A stretch of DNA of 7,209 bases from positions 1 to 7,209 of the forward strand of contig JBEBGV010000129.1 in the NCBI GenBank assembly GCA_040081265.1, in the 5' to 3' direction. Under the pieces are notes generated by a model, which made no database searches, was not told the DNA's origin, and saw only the letters and a program-made list of their open reading frames with translations. This DNA is from JBEBGV01 sp040081265 (lineage in GTDB: Bacteria > Acidobacteriota > Vicinamibacteria > Vicinamibacterales > UBA2999). Below are positions 1-5,157 of this stretch, piece by piece (position 1 is the stretch's first letter; each line of letters begins with the position of its first letter). Made by a program: the position numbers and the translations under genes.

Positions 1-2
1 GG

Positions 3-473
3 CACGGGCTCCTCGCACAGGTGATGCTTCTCCTCGACGACTCGTCGCCGGAGGCGCTGGTCGTCGACAAGGCCTTTCCGCCTTCTAGCAGGAAGGTTCA
101 CGAAGCGCTGGTCAACGCGTGGCCGCGCCTGGGTGGACGCGTCACGTTCGTCGAGAGCGACATGGAAGCCATCCCGCTGACTGCGTCGGACCTCGTCATC
201 TCGATCCACGCGTGCGGACGTCTCACCGACGTGGTGCTGCAGCGATCTGTCGAGGCAGGAGCGCGGGTCGCCGTGCTGCCGTGCTGTCACGAACTCGAGA
301 CGAGTGACGAAGGCGGGCTGTCCGGATGGATGGATGGTCCACTCGCCATCGACTCCACGCGGGCATTCCGGCTGAAGGAGGCGGGGTACCGCATCTGGAC
401 GCAGACGATCCCGTCGGCGATCACCCCGAAGAACCGCCTGCTGATCGGGGCGCCACAATCGGGGCTGGCGTAG
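3..473 (+). CDS. SAM-dependent methyltransferase (Methyltransf_32-like), 5' end cut by window edge
   Basis: The frame is open to the left edge, so this is the C-terminal 156 residues of a longer gene; the GTG/ATG at 21-26 lie inside a conserved segment and are not the start. The first visible residues, HGLLAQ, look like the end of the glycine-rich SAM-binding motif I (usually GxGHGLLA). A VDK follows at visible residues 21-23, then an SIHACGRLTD stretch (68-76) and PCCH (93-96). The HACG plus PCCH pair is typical of the Methyltransf_32 family of class I methyltransferases, cytosolic enzymes whose substrates are mostly unknown. The gene converges with the minus-strand gene ending at 487, leaving 13 bases between the two stop codons. 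Methyltransferase fold is fairly sure; the substrate cannot be given. Confidence 0.75.
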   Translation, partial: HGLLAQVMLLLDDSSPEALVVDKAFPPSSRKVHEALVNAWPRLGGRVTFVESDMEAIPLTASDLVISIHACGRLTDVVLQRSVEAGARVAVLPCCHELETSDEGGLSGWMDGPLAIDSTRAFRLKEAGYRIWTQTIPSAITPKNRLLIGAPQSGLA

Positions 474-499
474 GGCCGCGCCGCAGCTACTTGCGGCCC
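473..499. terminator. GC-rich hairpin between convergent genes, possible weak bidirectional terminator
   Basis: A perfect 7-bp inverted repeat, GGGCCGC (473-479) and GCGGCCC (493-499), with a 13-base loop, spans the stop codons of two convergent genes. Neither side has a run of T, so it is not a canonical intrinsic terminator. Its position at the point of convergence is the only argument for a terminator role. Confidence 0.3.
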
Positions 500-1155
500 A
501 GAAAGATCGTGTGGTGAGGGCCACCCTTCTTCAGGCGGGCACGCACGCGTTCCACCGTGACCGTGAAGCCGTGAAAGCGGAGACGCTGCTCGAACTTCAC
601 ATCGTCCCAGGCCGACCACACGGCAAGCGTCCCGCCTTTCCGAAGAGCGGTGTACGACGCGGCGACGCCCGCGTTGTCGTAGAGACCGCAGTTGTCGAGC
701 GTCGTGAATGCGGCCGGCCCATTGTCTACGTCGAGAAGGATGGCGTCGAAGCGGTCGGTGTTGCCGCGCAGGGTGAAGCCGACGTTGCCGACCTCGACAC
801 GCACGCGACGGTCCTTCAGCGGGTAGCCAGCCAGTGGCGCGAGCGGCCCCCGATTCCATTCGACAACGGCCGGCACCAGCTCGTTCACCGAGACGATCGC
901 ATCTTGCGGGAGTGCGTCGAGGGTTGCGCGGAGGGTAAATCCCATGCCGAGGCCACCCACCAGCACCCGTGGGCGCTCGATGTCCTGCAGGTGGCGACAG
1001 GCGAGCGTGGCCAGCGCCTCCTCCGAACCGTGCATGCGGCTCGACATCAACGTCTTGCCTTCGACGAGGATGACGTACTCGTTGTCGTGCTTGGTGAGGC
1101 GCATGTCGGCGTCTTCGGGCGTACGCGTCTGCCCGATGAGCTCCCATGGCTTCAT
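487..1155 (-). CDS. Spermidine-synthase-like methyltransferase-fold protein
   Basis: A 222-residue protein starting MKPWELIGQT. A longer in-frame start at 1215 exists, but the ATG at 1155-1153 overlaps the stop of the upstream OsmC gene as ATGA, so it is preferred. The sequence fits the Rossmann core of the spermidine/spermine synthase superfamily: VLVGGLGMG (residues 64-72) is the nucleotide-binding loop, VNELVP (90-95) carries the acidic residue that usually binds the cofactor ribose, and DAILLDVDNGP (137-147) holds the second acidic motif. It is shorter than true spermidine synthases (about 280 residues), with only a small N-terminal beta region. I therefore do not claim polyamine synthesis; many short relatives are methyltransferase-like proteins of unknown substrate. 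Translation is probably coupled to the OsmC gene. Confidence 0.75.
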   Translation of the reverse strand: MKPWELIGQTRTPEDADMRLTKHDNEYVILVEGKTLMSSRMHGSEEALATLACRHLQDIERPRVLVGGLGMGFTLRATLDALPQDAIVSVNELVPAVVEWNRGPLAPLAGYPLKDRRVRVEVGNVGFTLRGNTDRFDAILLDVDNGPAAFTTLDNCGLYDNAGVAASYTALRKGGTLAVWSAWDDVKFEQRLRFHGFTVTVERVRARLKKGGPHHTIFLGRK

Positions 1156-1586
1156 GGAGTCTCGACCGTCGCCTCCAGGTGCGGCTTGACCTTGAGCGAG
1201 TTGGTCACCAGACACGTCTCTTCCGCCTTCGTCAGCAGGCGGAGGGCCTGGTCGCCGTTGGAGCCCGGTGGCACGCGCAGCCGCGCACGAATCTCGAACC
1301 CCGTGAACTGCGTGACGCGGTCGACTCGTTCAACCGTGCCGACGATGTCACAGGAGAGTGACGTCCACGGGAGCCGTGAGGCGCCGGCAATCCCCCGAAA
1401 CGTCAGGATGAAGCAGTCAACAACAGCGGCGACAAGGAGAGTTTCGGGAGACCACCGATCGCCCGGTCCTCCGAACTCGAGTGGCGGTGCCGAGCCAATC
1501 GGACTCAGGCGCTCGCTTTCGAGCGTCACCTCGCCCTGGACCGCGGCGCTGGCAGCCACCGAGTAGTGATGTGGAAATTCCTGCAT
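1152..1586 (-). CDS. OsmC/Ohr-family peroxide-reducing protein
   Basis: A 144-residue protein, the usual size for OsmC/Ohr, starting MQEFPHHYSV. An upstream in-frame start at 1634 would add 16 residues, but the ATG at 1586 has a GGAG ribosome binding site (complement of 1593-1596) six bases ahead. Family marks: an RWSPETLLVAAVVDCF segment (residues 44-59) with the first catalytic Cys at 58 and the supporting Arg 44 and Glu 48, and an AEETCLVTNSLK segment (121-132) with the second Cys at 125. OsmC proteins are cytosolic, act as dimers and reduce organic or hydrogen peroxides through this Cys pair. An additional Cys lies at 79. First gene of a two-gene operon; its stop overlaps the next start by four bases. 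Family assignment is firm; the true substrate and subfamily are not resolved. Confidence 0.87.
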   Translation of the reverse strand: MQEFPHHYSVAASAAVQGEVTLESERLSPIGSAPPLEFGGPGDRWSPETLLVAAVVDCFILTFRGIAGASRLPWTSLSCDIVGTVERVDRVTQFTGFEIRARLRVPPGSNGDQALRLLTKAEETCLVTNSLKVKPHLEATVETP

Positions 1587-1592
1587 GAGTGA

Positions 1593-1596
1593 CTCC
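1593..1596 (-). promoter_or_regulatory. Ribosome binding site of the OsmC-family gene
   Basis: GGAG on the minus strand, six bases before the ATG at 1586. It decides in favour of this start over the in-frame one at 1634. Confidence 0.6.
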
Positions 1597-1783
1597 GGGA
1601 TACTGCAGGCATTGTGACCGAACTCCGGCGCCATTCGGTCGGCATCTCATCACGAGCCCTGGGACATATCCCGCAACACGTTGGGCGGATTCCTCGGGCC
1701 CGCGATGGCCGTGCGTGCAGATGGGAACATTGAGGCCGTCCCTGCACCACCGCCTTGGACCTATCGTTGCACCGCCAGGGTCT

Positions 1784-1789
1784 GGAAGG
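1784..1789 (+). promoter_or_regulatory. Ribosome binding site of the PEGA-like gene
   Basis: GGAAGG followed by six bases and the ATG at 1796. It fixes the start at the signal peptide and excludes the 69-codon upstream extension of the same frame. Confidence 0.6.
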
Positions 1790-1795
1790 TGTTTC

Positions 1796-2782
1796 ATGCG
1801 CGCACGCTATCTCGTCGGACTATTGATGGTCTCGGTCGTCGCGGTATCGATTGGTGTTGCTGGGCTTGAGGCTCGGCCACCGGCGAACCAGACCACGCCG
1901 AGCCGCGTTCCGCCCAAGGAGTCGGAACCTGCGCAGCCGCGAGCCGTGCCACGGACGCCGGACGACCAGAGAAGGGCGGTGCCGAGGACCGAGGCGTCGC
2001 AGCCGCAGAGGCGGGAACCTCAGGCGCAGCGGCAGCAGCCGCAGCCGCGTCGAGAGCCGCCGCAGCGCGTCGAGGTCCAGCCGCGGTATCGCACCGTGCC
2101 GCGGGCCTACTATTTCCCGCCAGTCGACGTGCGGCTGGGGTTCTACTACCACCCGTACTTCGGGTTCTACTACGGCCCGTATTACGGCCCCTACTACCCG
2201 TATCCAGGGCCGCATGTCGGACCAGTTCGCTACAGCGCCAGCGCCATCCGGACGCGCGTGAAGCCGCTCGAGACCGAGATCTACCTGAACGGTTACTTCG
2301 CTGGAATCGTCGATGACTTCGACGGCATCTTTCAGCGCCTCTATGTTCCTGCTGGTGAGCACGTGATCGAGCTGCGGCTGGCGAGCCACAGGAGTTACAT
2401 GCGCAAGGTCTATGTGGCTCCCGGCGACACCTTCGAACTGGATCACCGGATGGAGCCGCTCCGGACCGGCGAAACCAGTGCGCCGCCTCCGCCGCCTCGA
2501 TCGCTCCCGGGAGAGTGGACCGAGCAGCCGTTGTCGGCTCCCGGCGGCCAGCCTGCGTCGCCGTACGGGATTCTGGCGATTCACGTGGAGCCTGGCGACG
2601 CGCAGACGTTTGTGGACGGCCAGGCCTGGGGCGCCGTGCAGGGCCTGCCGGAACTCGTGATCCATCTCCCGGCGGGCTGGCACCAGCTCGAGATCCGGAA
2701 AGAAGGCTACCAGGCGTTCTCTACGCGACTGGAGATGTCCGAAGGGCAGACGATGCGGTTGAACGTTACGCTCACGCGCTGA
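1796..2782 (+). CDS. Exported PEGA-like repeat protein with Pro/Gln/Arg- and Tyr-rich segments
   Basis: A 328-residue protein. The start at 1796 gives a clear N-terminal signal peptide (MRARY then a hydrophobic core to about residue 24) and has a GGAAGG ribosome binding site. Layout: signal peptide 1-27; a disordered Pro/Gln/Arg-rich region about 28-104; a Tyr/Pro/Gly-rich stretch about 105-138 made of FYY, GPYY and PYPGP units; a first PEGA-like beta unit about 152-220 (EIYLNGYFAG, then VPAGEHVIELR); a Pro-rich linker about 228-256; a second PEGA-like unit about 258-328 (TFVDGQAWG, then LPAGWHQLEIRKEGY). PEGA domains are small surface or envelope beta modules, probably involved in binding or scaffolding; no enzymatic role is known. 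No lipobox Cys is present, so it is probably secreted or periplasmic. A cytochrome gene follows after 40 bases, possibly in the same transcript. Confidence 0.8.
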   Translation: MRARYLVGLLMVSVVAVSIGVAGLEARPPANQTTPSRVPPKESEPAQPRAVPRTPDDQRRAVPRTEASQPQRREPQAQRQQPQPRREPPQRVEVQPRYRTVPRAYYFPPVDVRLGFYYHPYFGFYYGPYYGPYYPYPGPHVGPVRYSASAIRTRVKPLETEIYLNGYFAGIVDDFDGIFQRLYVPAGEHVIELRLASHRSYMRKVYVAPGDTFELDHRMEPLRTGETSAPPPPPRSLPGEWTEQPLSAPGGQPASPYGILAIHVEPGDAQTFVDGQAWGAVQGLPELVIHLPAGWHQLEIRKEGYQAFSTRLEMSEGQTMRLNVTLTR

Positions 2783-2822
2783 GCGGTTCTTTGTCGAGCG
2801 GTACGCAACTCACGGAGGAATC

Positions 2823-3218
2823 ATGAACAGCAGCTACATGCGCACCGGGTTGGCTCTGCTCCTTGTCATCGGACTGGGCCTGACCGCCGTGTCGGGCCAG
2901 ACGGTGCAGACGCAGCGCGTCATGCGGGAAAAGCTGACGCGTAGTCAACAGCTTCTGGGAGACGTGGTGACGGGGAACTGGGCAGCATTGAATCGCGACG
3001 TCACGGCGCTCGAGGCGCTGACGAAGGACCCCGCCTGGGGCGTGATGCGGATGCCCGAATACGCGCGACAGAGTGCTCAGTTCTTACGTGCGCTGGAGGA
3101 GTTGAAGGAGGCAGCGGCTCGCCGGGATGGTCAGGCCGCACCGCTGGCGTACGTCTCGCTCACGCTTTCGTGTGTGCGCTGTCATCAGGACATTGCACGA
3201 GCGCGGCTTGCGCGGTGA
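2823..3218 (+). CDS. Small exported class II-like cytochrome c, single CVRCH haem site
   Basis: A 131-residue protein preceded by GGAGG (2814-2818) four bases before the ATG. Residues 1-25 form a signal peptide with a Leu-rich core, ending near VSGQT. The rest is predicted almost wholly helical by eye (MREKLTRSQQLLGDVV, then LEALTKDP, then ARQSAQFLRALEELKEAAAR). One haem-binding motif, CVRCH, sits at residues 117-121, ten residues from the end. A single C-terminal CXXCH after helices is the arrangement of class II cytochromes (c', c556), four-helix periplasmic proteins that carry electrons or bind small gases. The protein is close to the usual size of that class. It lies 40 bases after the PEGA-like gene, on the same strand. 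The c-type haem site is certain; membership of class II is inferred from architecture, not from detailed similarity. Confidence 0.75.
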   Translation: MNSSYMRTGLALLLVIGLGLTAVSGQTVQTQRVMREKLTRSQQLLGDVVTGNWAALNRDVTALEALTKDPAWGVMRMPEYARQSAQFLRALEELKEAAARRDGQAAPLAYVSLTLSCVRCHQDIARARLAR

Positions 3219-3254
3219 GCATTCGAGCGGCAACGGGGGGAAGAGCCGAAAAAC

Positions 3255-3348
3255 TGGCGGTGAGGCAGGGATTCGAACCCTGGGTACAGGTATAAGCCCG
3301 TACAACGGTTTAGCAAACCGCCGCTTTCGGCCACTCAGCCACCTCACC
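3255..3348 (-). tRNA. tRNA-Ser (anticodon GCU, reads AGC/AGU)
   Basis: On the minus strand a full class II tRNA folds: a 7-bp acceptor stem (GGTGAGG with CCTCACC, 3342-3348 and 3259-3265), a D arm (GCT/AGC), an anticodon stem GCGGT/ACCGT with loop TTGCTAA (anticodon GCT), a 7-bp long variable arm (GTACGGG/CCTGTAC, one G-T pair) and a T arm with loop TTCGAAT. Discriminator G and an encoded CCA follow (3258-3255), then a T-run that may end transcription. The acceptor stem and overall form match bacterial tRNA-Ser(GCU). The leader is unusual: only 39 bases separate the 5' end from the stop codon of an integrase gene, with no convincing promoter in between. Confidence 0.96.
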
Positions 3349-3387
3349 GCATCGAGCTAACTATTGTTGCACAAGGACTTGCGGATT
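3255..3387. other. Candidate attachment-site junction (attR-like) of the integrated element
   Basis: The tRNA-Ser gene abuts the integrase gene, and everything to the right reads as mobile-element DNA. Tyrosine integrases commonly use the 3' part of a tRNA gene as attB. The element here is on the 5' side of the tRNA, which corresponds to the end where element DNA meets the duplicated tRNA 3' part and then the chromosome. Because the tRNA is complete, either the identity block covers almost the whole tRNA or the element supplied the 5' part. The exact core cannot be set, because the other junction is outside the window. Placement is an inference from gene order. Confidence 0.4.
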
Positions 3388-4551
3388 TCAGACTTTCGAC
3401 CCCGATCGTCGATTTTGCTCGATTGTCCCTGAAATTGTCCCTGTCACAGCGTCGAGGCGCTTGGCGGCCTCGCGAAGGTCGCCCGCGCTCACGATATTGT
3501 ATCGCTCGAACACGCTCCGAGTCTTGTGCCCGGTCATCTGCATCGCCACACGTTCCGGGATGCCGGCGCGGACGAGATTGCGGACAGCGGTTCGGCGGAG
3601 ATCGTGCAGGACGCGGCCCGGGCATCCAGCTTCGGTGCAGGCGGTCCGAAAGGCGACCCGGAAGCTCTTGATTGGTCGCCCTGCTCGATGGAAGACGCGC
3701 GGACACCCAACTTCGAACTGCCGCTGCAGATTCTCGGTGAGAGTTCGCTGCTCATCGAGCAGTTCGCGCAGATCATGCGTCATCGGGAACGTCCGTCCCT
3801 CGCCGTTCTTCGTCGTGCCCGGATCGAGTCGGATCTCGGCGCCACCGAAGTCGATCTGTCGCCACTCGAGCGGCAAGACCTCGCTGTCGATCCTCCACCC
3901 CGTGATGTACGCGAAGGTCGCGACGGGACGAACTGGCTCCGGTAGGTGCTGAAGCATTGACAGGAACTGATCGCGCTCGAAGAAGCCGACACGAACGTTG
4001 TCCTCCTTCAGGAGGGGAACATGGGGCTTCTGGAGGAGCTTCCCTGCCTGAATGGCGAGATTGAACATCCGCTTGAGCGCGGTGAGCTCGCGGTTGATTT
4101 CGCCGTTCGAGACGCCGGCCACCGTCCGACGCTGTTCGGGCACATGGCGAATGGTCCCGTCTCTCCCGGTGAACGTATACGACCTCCGGGCGATCGTGGT
4201 CTCCTTCTGACGTGAGTCGATGTACTCGCGGATGTCGGCCGTCGTGATGGACACCATCCGTCGCTTGCCGAAGAACGGCGTCAGGTGCTTCTCGATCCGT
4301 CGCTGAACATCGTCAAGCGACCGCTTGCGATTCGTCCGGTAGTCATTGAGGAGGTCTGTGACCGCCTCCGCGAATCGGATGCGGCCGATCTTCGGCGTGA
4401 TCGCAAGCCCTCGTTCGATGTCACCCTCGCGCAGCCGTAGAAGGCTCCTAGCATCGCCTTCCTTGGCGCTGCCAGAGCTCTCCTCATATCGCTTCCCATT
4501 CCTGTAGTACCGGATCCACCACGTCTGCCCTCGTCTCCTGAGTTCTCCCAT
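3388..4551 (-). CDS. int: Tyrosine recombinase / phage-type integrase
   Basis: A 387-residue site-specific recombinase starting MGELRRRGQTWWIRYYRNGK, the usual N-terminal strand of this family (arm-binding domain about 1-50). The frame stays open to a GTG at 4776, but the ATG at 4551 has an AAGGGG ribosome binding site six bases ahead and the family N-terminus, so it is chosen. A helical core-binding domain lies at about 56-172, and the catalytic domain at about 188-370 has all expected residues: Arg 220 (TGWR), Lys 248 (TTKNGEGR), His 316 and Arg 319 (LHDLRR), His 342 (TGHK) and the nucleophile Tyr 351 (ERYNI). Nothing is broken, so it is probably active. The core-binding domain holds an apparent insert at about 117-146. 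The gene ends beside tRNA-Ser, its likely target, and follows an excisionase-like gene. Confidence 0.93.
   Translation of the reverse strand: MGELRRRGQTWWIRYYRNGKRYEESSGSAKEGDARSLLRLREGDIERGLAITPKIGRIRFAEAVTDLLNDYRTNRKRSLDDVQRRIEKHLTPFFGKRRMVSITTADIREYIDSRQKETTIARRSYTFTGRDGTIRHVPEQRRTVAGVSNGEINRELTALKRMFNLAIQAGKLLQKPHVPLLKEDNVRVGFFERDQFLSMLQHLPEPVRPVATFAYITGWRIDSEVLPLEWRQIDFGGAEIRLDPGTTKNGEGRTFPMTHDLRELLDEQRTLTENLQRQFEVGCPRVFHRAGRPIKSFRVAFRTACTEAGCPGRVLHDLRRTAVRNLVRAGIPERVAMQMTGHKTRSVFERYNIVSAGDLREAAKRLDAVTGTISGTIEQNRRSGSKV
3422..3443. repeat. 10-bp direct repeat at the 3' end of int
   Basis: ATTGTCCCTG occurs at 3422-3431 and again at 3434-3443, a 12-base period, and encodes the GTISGTI stretch near the integrase C-terminus. 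It lies 74-95 bases from the tRNA 5' end, so it could be a pair of integrase arm-type or accessory binding sites beside the attachment core. It could also be simple coding-sequence repetition. Confidence 0.45.
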
Positions 4552-4848
4552 CACGCGCCCCTTCTTCATTTCGCGAGCGTTGGTGACCGATCCTGGAGTC
4601 GGTGTCCAGCGGATGGCCATGAAACGGTCGCGCGCGGCTCGGTCCGTCCACGCACGGCGGACGACGTTGAGCCACGAAGTTCGTTGGTCAAGGAGGGCTG
4701 TTGGCCTGGCCATGAAGGCCGCGACATTCAGCAACTCCGCGCCGGGAGGCGCGAAGGCAGTTGCCTTTGGCAACACAGGAGAGGGCTACATCGTAGCGCC
4801 TAGCCAACAGGGGAATCAACACTCCAGTTAGTTCGAAGATGCTTCGAA
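4552..4848 (-). promoter_or_regulatory. Hairpin-rich spacer between xis-like gene and int
   Basis: These 297 bases hold no recognisable gene, although the int frame remains open for the part up to 4776. They are dense in inverted repeats: GGCCT/AGGCC (4703-4707, 4716-4720), CGCGCC/GGCGCG with a GGGA loop (4738-4753), GTTGCC/GGCAAC with a TTT loop (4760-4774), GCTAC/GTAGC with a 3-base loop (4785-4797), and the long dyad that starts at 4827. The spacer probably carries the int promoter and its control, separating int expression from the tightly packed genes upstream. No clear -35/-10 pair was found. Control by these structures is an inference from their number and place. Confidence 0.4.
4558..4563 (-). 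promoter_or_regulatory. Ribosome binding site deciding the int start
   Basis: AAGGGG on the minus strand, six bases before the ATG at 4551. The in-frame ATG at 4569 has no comparable purine stretch, and the region further upstream lacks family similarity. Confidence 0.5.
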
Positions 4849-4853
4849 CTAAC
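4827..4853. repeat. Perfect 12-bp inverted repeat at the xis-like stop codon
   Basis: GTTAGTTCGAAG (4827-4838) and CTTCGAACTAAC (4842-4853) are exact reverse complements around a 3-base loop. The TAG stop of the xis-like gene (complement of 4849-4851) lies inside one arm. As RNA from the minus strand it would form a very stable hairpin, but no T-run follows, so it is not a standard intrinsic terminator. As DNA it is a near-palindromic dyad suited to a dimeric regulator. Possible roles are transcript end or stabiliser for the upstream operon, attenuator ahead of int, or operator. Confidence 0.85.
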
Positions 4854-5157
4854 CCCCGCGTTCCTTCCACTCTGTGATTGCCCTGTCCAAGTCGGCCTTG
4901 TCAATCCACACTCGCCTGAGCCGTGGGGGCCGAACTGCCGGCAGGTCACCGGACGCGATGAGATCGCGCAGAGTCCAGGCGCTGATACCGCTGTACTCTT
5001 CCGCTGCCTGCAGATTCAGCAGGCGGCCCGACGCGCCTCGTTTTGCGCGTCGTCGAAGGGGTAGGGTTGCGCTTCCCGTGACCTCTGCTGCCCCGACCTC
5101 TTTGTCCGTCTCGTCTGACGCCATGACTCCCTCGTTGTCGTTTACGACTCGCTCCAT
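4849..5157 (-). CDS. Small MerR/excisionase-type helix-turn-helix protein (Xis-like)
   Basis: A 102-residue protein. The N-terminal 45 residues are charged and low in structure. The C-terminal half has the HTH_17/excisionase pattern: LLNLQAAEEYSGISAWTLRDL (about 46-66, the helix-turn-helix), ASGDLPAVRPPRLRRVWIDKADLDRAI (68-94, the wing and following helix). Such proteins bind DNA near attachment sites and direct integrases towards excision, or act as small regulators. The ATG at 5157 overlaps the stop of the preceding gene (TGATG) and has AGGGGG three bases ahead. A second ATG at 5124 (91 residues) has a well placed GAGGGAG and is a real alternative; the domain is unaffected. Its place directly upstream of int supports an excisionase role, which is inferred. 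Confidence 0.78.
   Translation of the reverse strand: MERVVNDNEGVMASDETDKEVGAAEVTGSATLPLRRRAKRGASGRLLNLQAAEEYSGISAWTLRDLIASGDLPAVRPPRLRRVWIDKADLDRAITEWKERGG

Larger units (their letters stand above)
1587..1795. promoter_or_regulatory. Divergent intergenic region with an inverted repeat
   Basis: These 209 bases separate the minus-strand OsmC operon from the plus-strand PEGA-like gene and must hold the promoters of both. No good -35/-10 pair could be picked out on either strand. Two dyads are visible. One is a perfect 7-bp inverted repeat, GACCGAA (1616-1622) and TTCGGTC (1634-1640), 30-54 bases upstream of the OsmC start. The other is a small palindrome, GGGACATATCCC (1661-1672). Either could be an operator, or the first a leader hairpin of the OsmC mRNA. 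The role is inferred from position only. Confidence 0.4.

Noticed and set aside
287..1147. 286-codon open frame on the minus strand
   Set aside because: Arg/His-rich out-of-frame shadow of the synthase-like gene and of the antisense of the left methyltransferase gene.
511..1566. 351-codon open frame on the plus strand
   Set aside because: It lies opposite two well recognised minus-strand genes (OsmC and the synthase-like gene), has no family features and is typical of antisense frames in high-GC DNA.
1589..1795. 69-codon N-terminal extension of the PEGA-like gene
   Set aside because: It would bury the signal peptide, and the start at 1796 has a good ribosome binding site.
1820..2683. 287-codon open frame on the minus strand
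   Set aside because: Antisense of the PEGA-like gene; its Arg/Leu-rich composition reflects the repetitive Pro/Gln/Arg codons of the real gene.
3349..3387. Promoter for the tRNA-Ser gene
   Set aside because: The best -10-like hexamer (AATAGT on the minus strand) matches only four of six positions and has no acceptable -35 at normal spacing.
4842..4853. Intrinsic terminator at the 12-bp dyad
   Set aside because: The stem is strong but no T-run follows on either strand, so it is listed only as a repeat.
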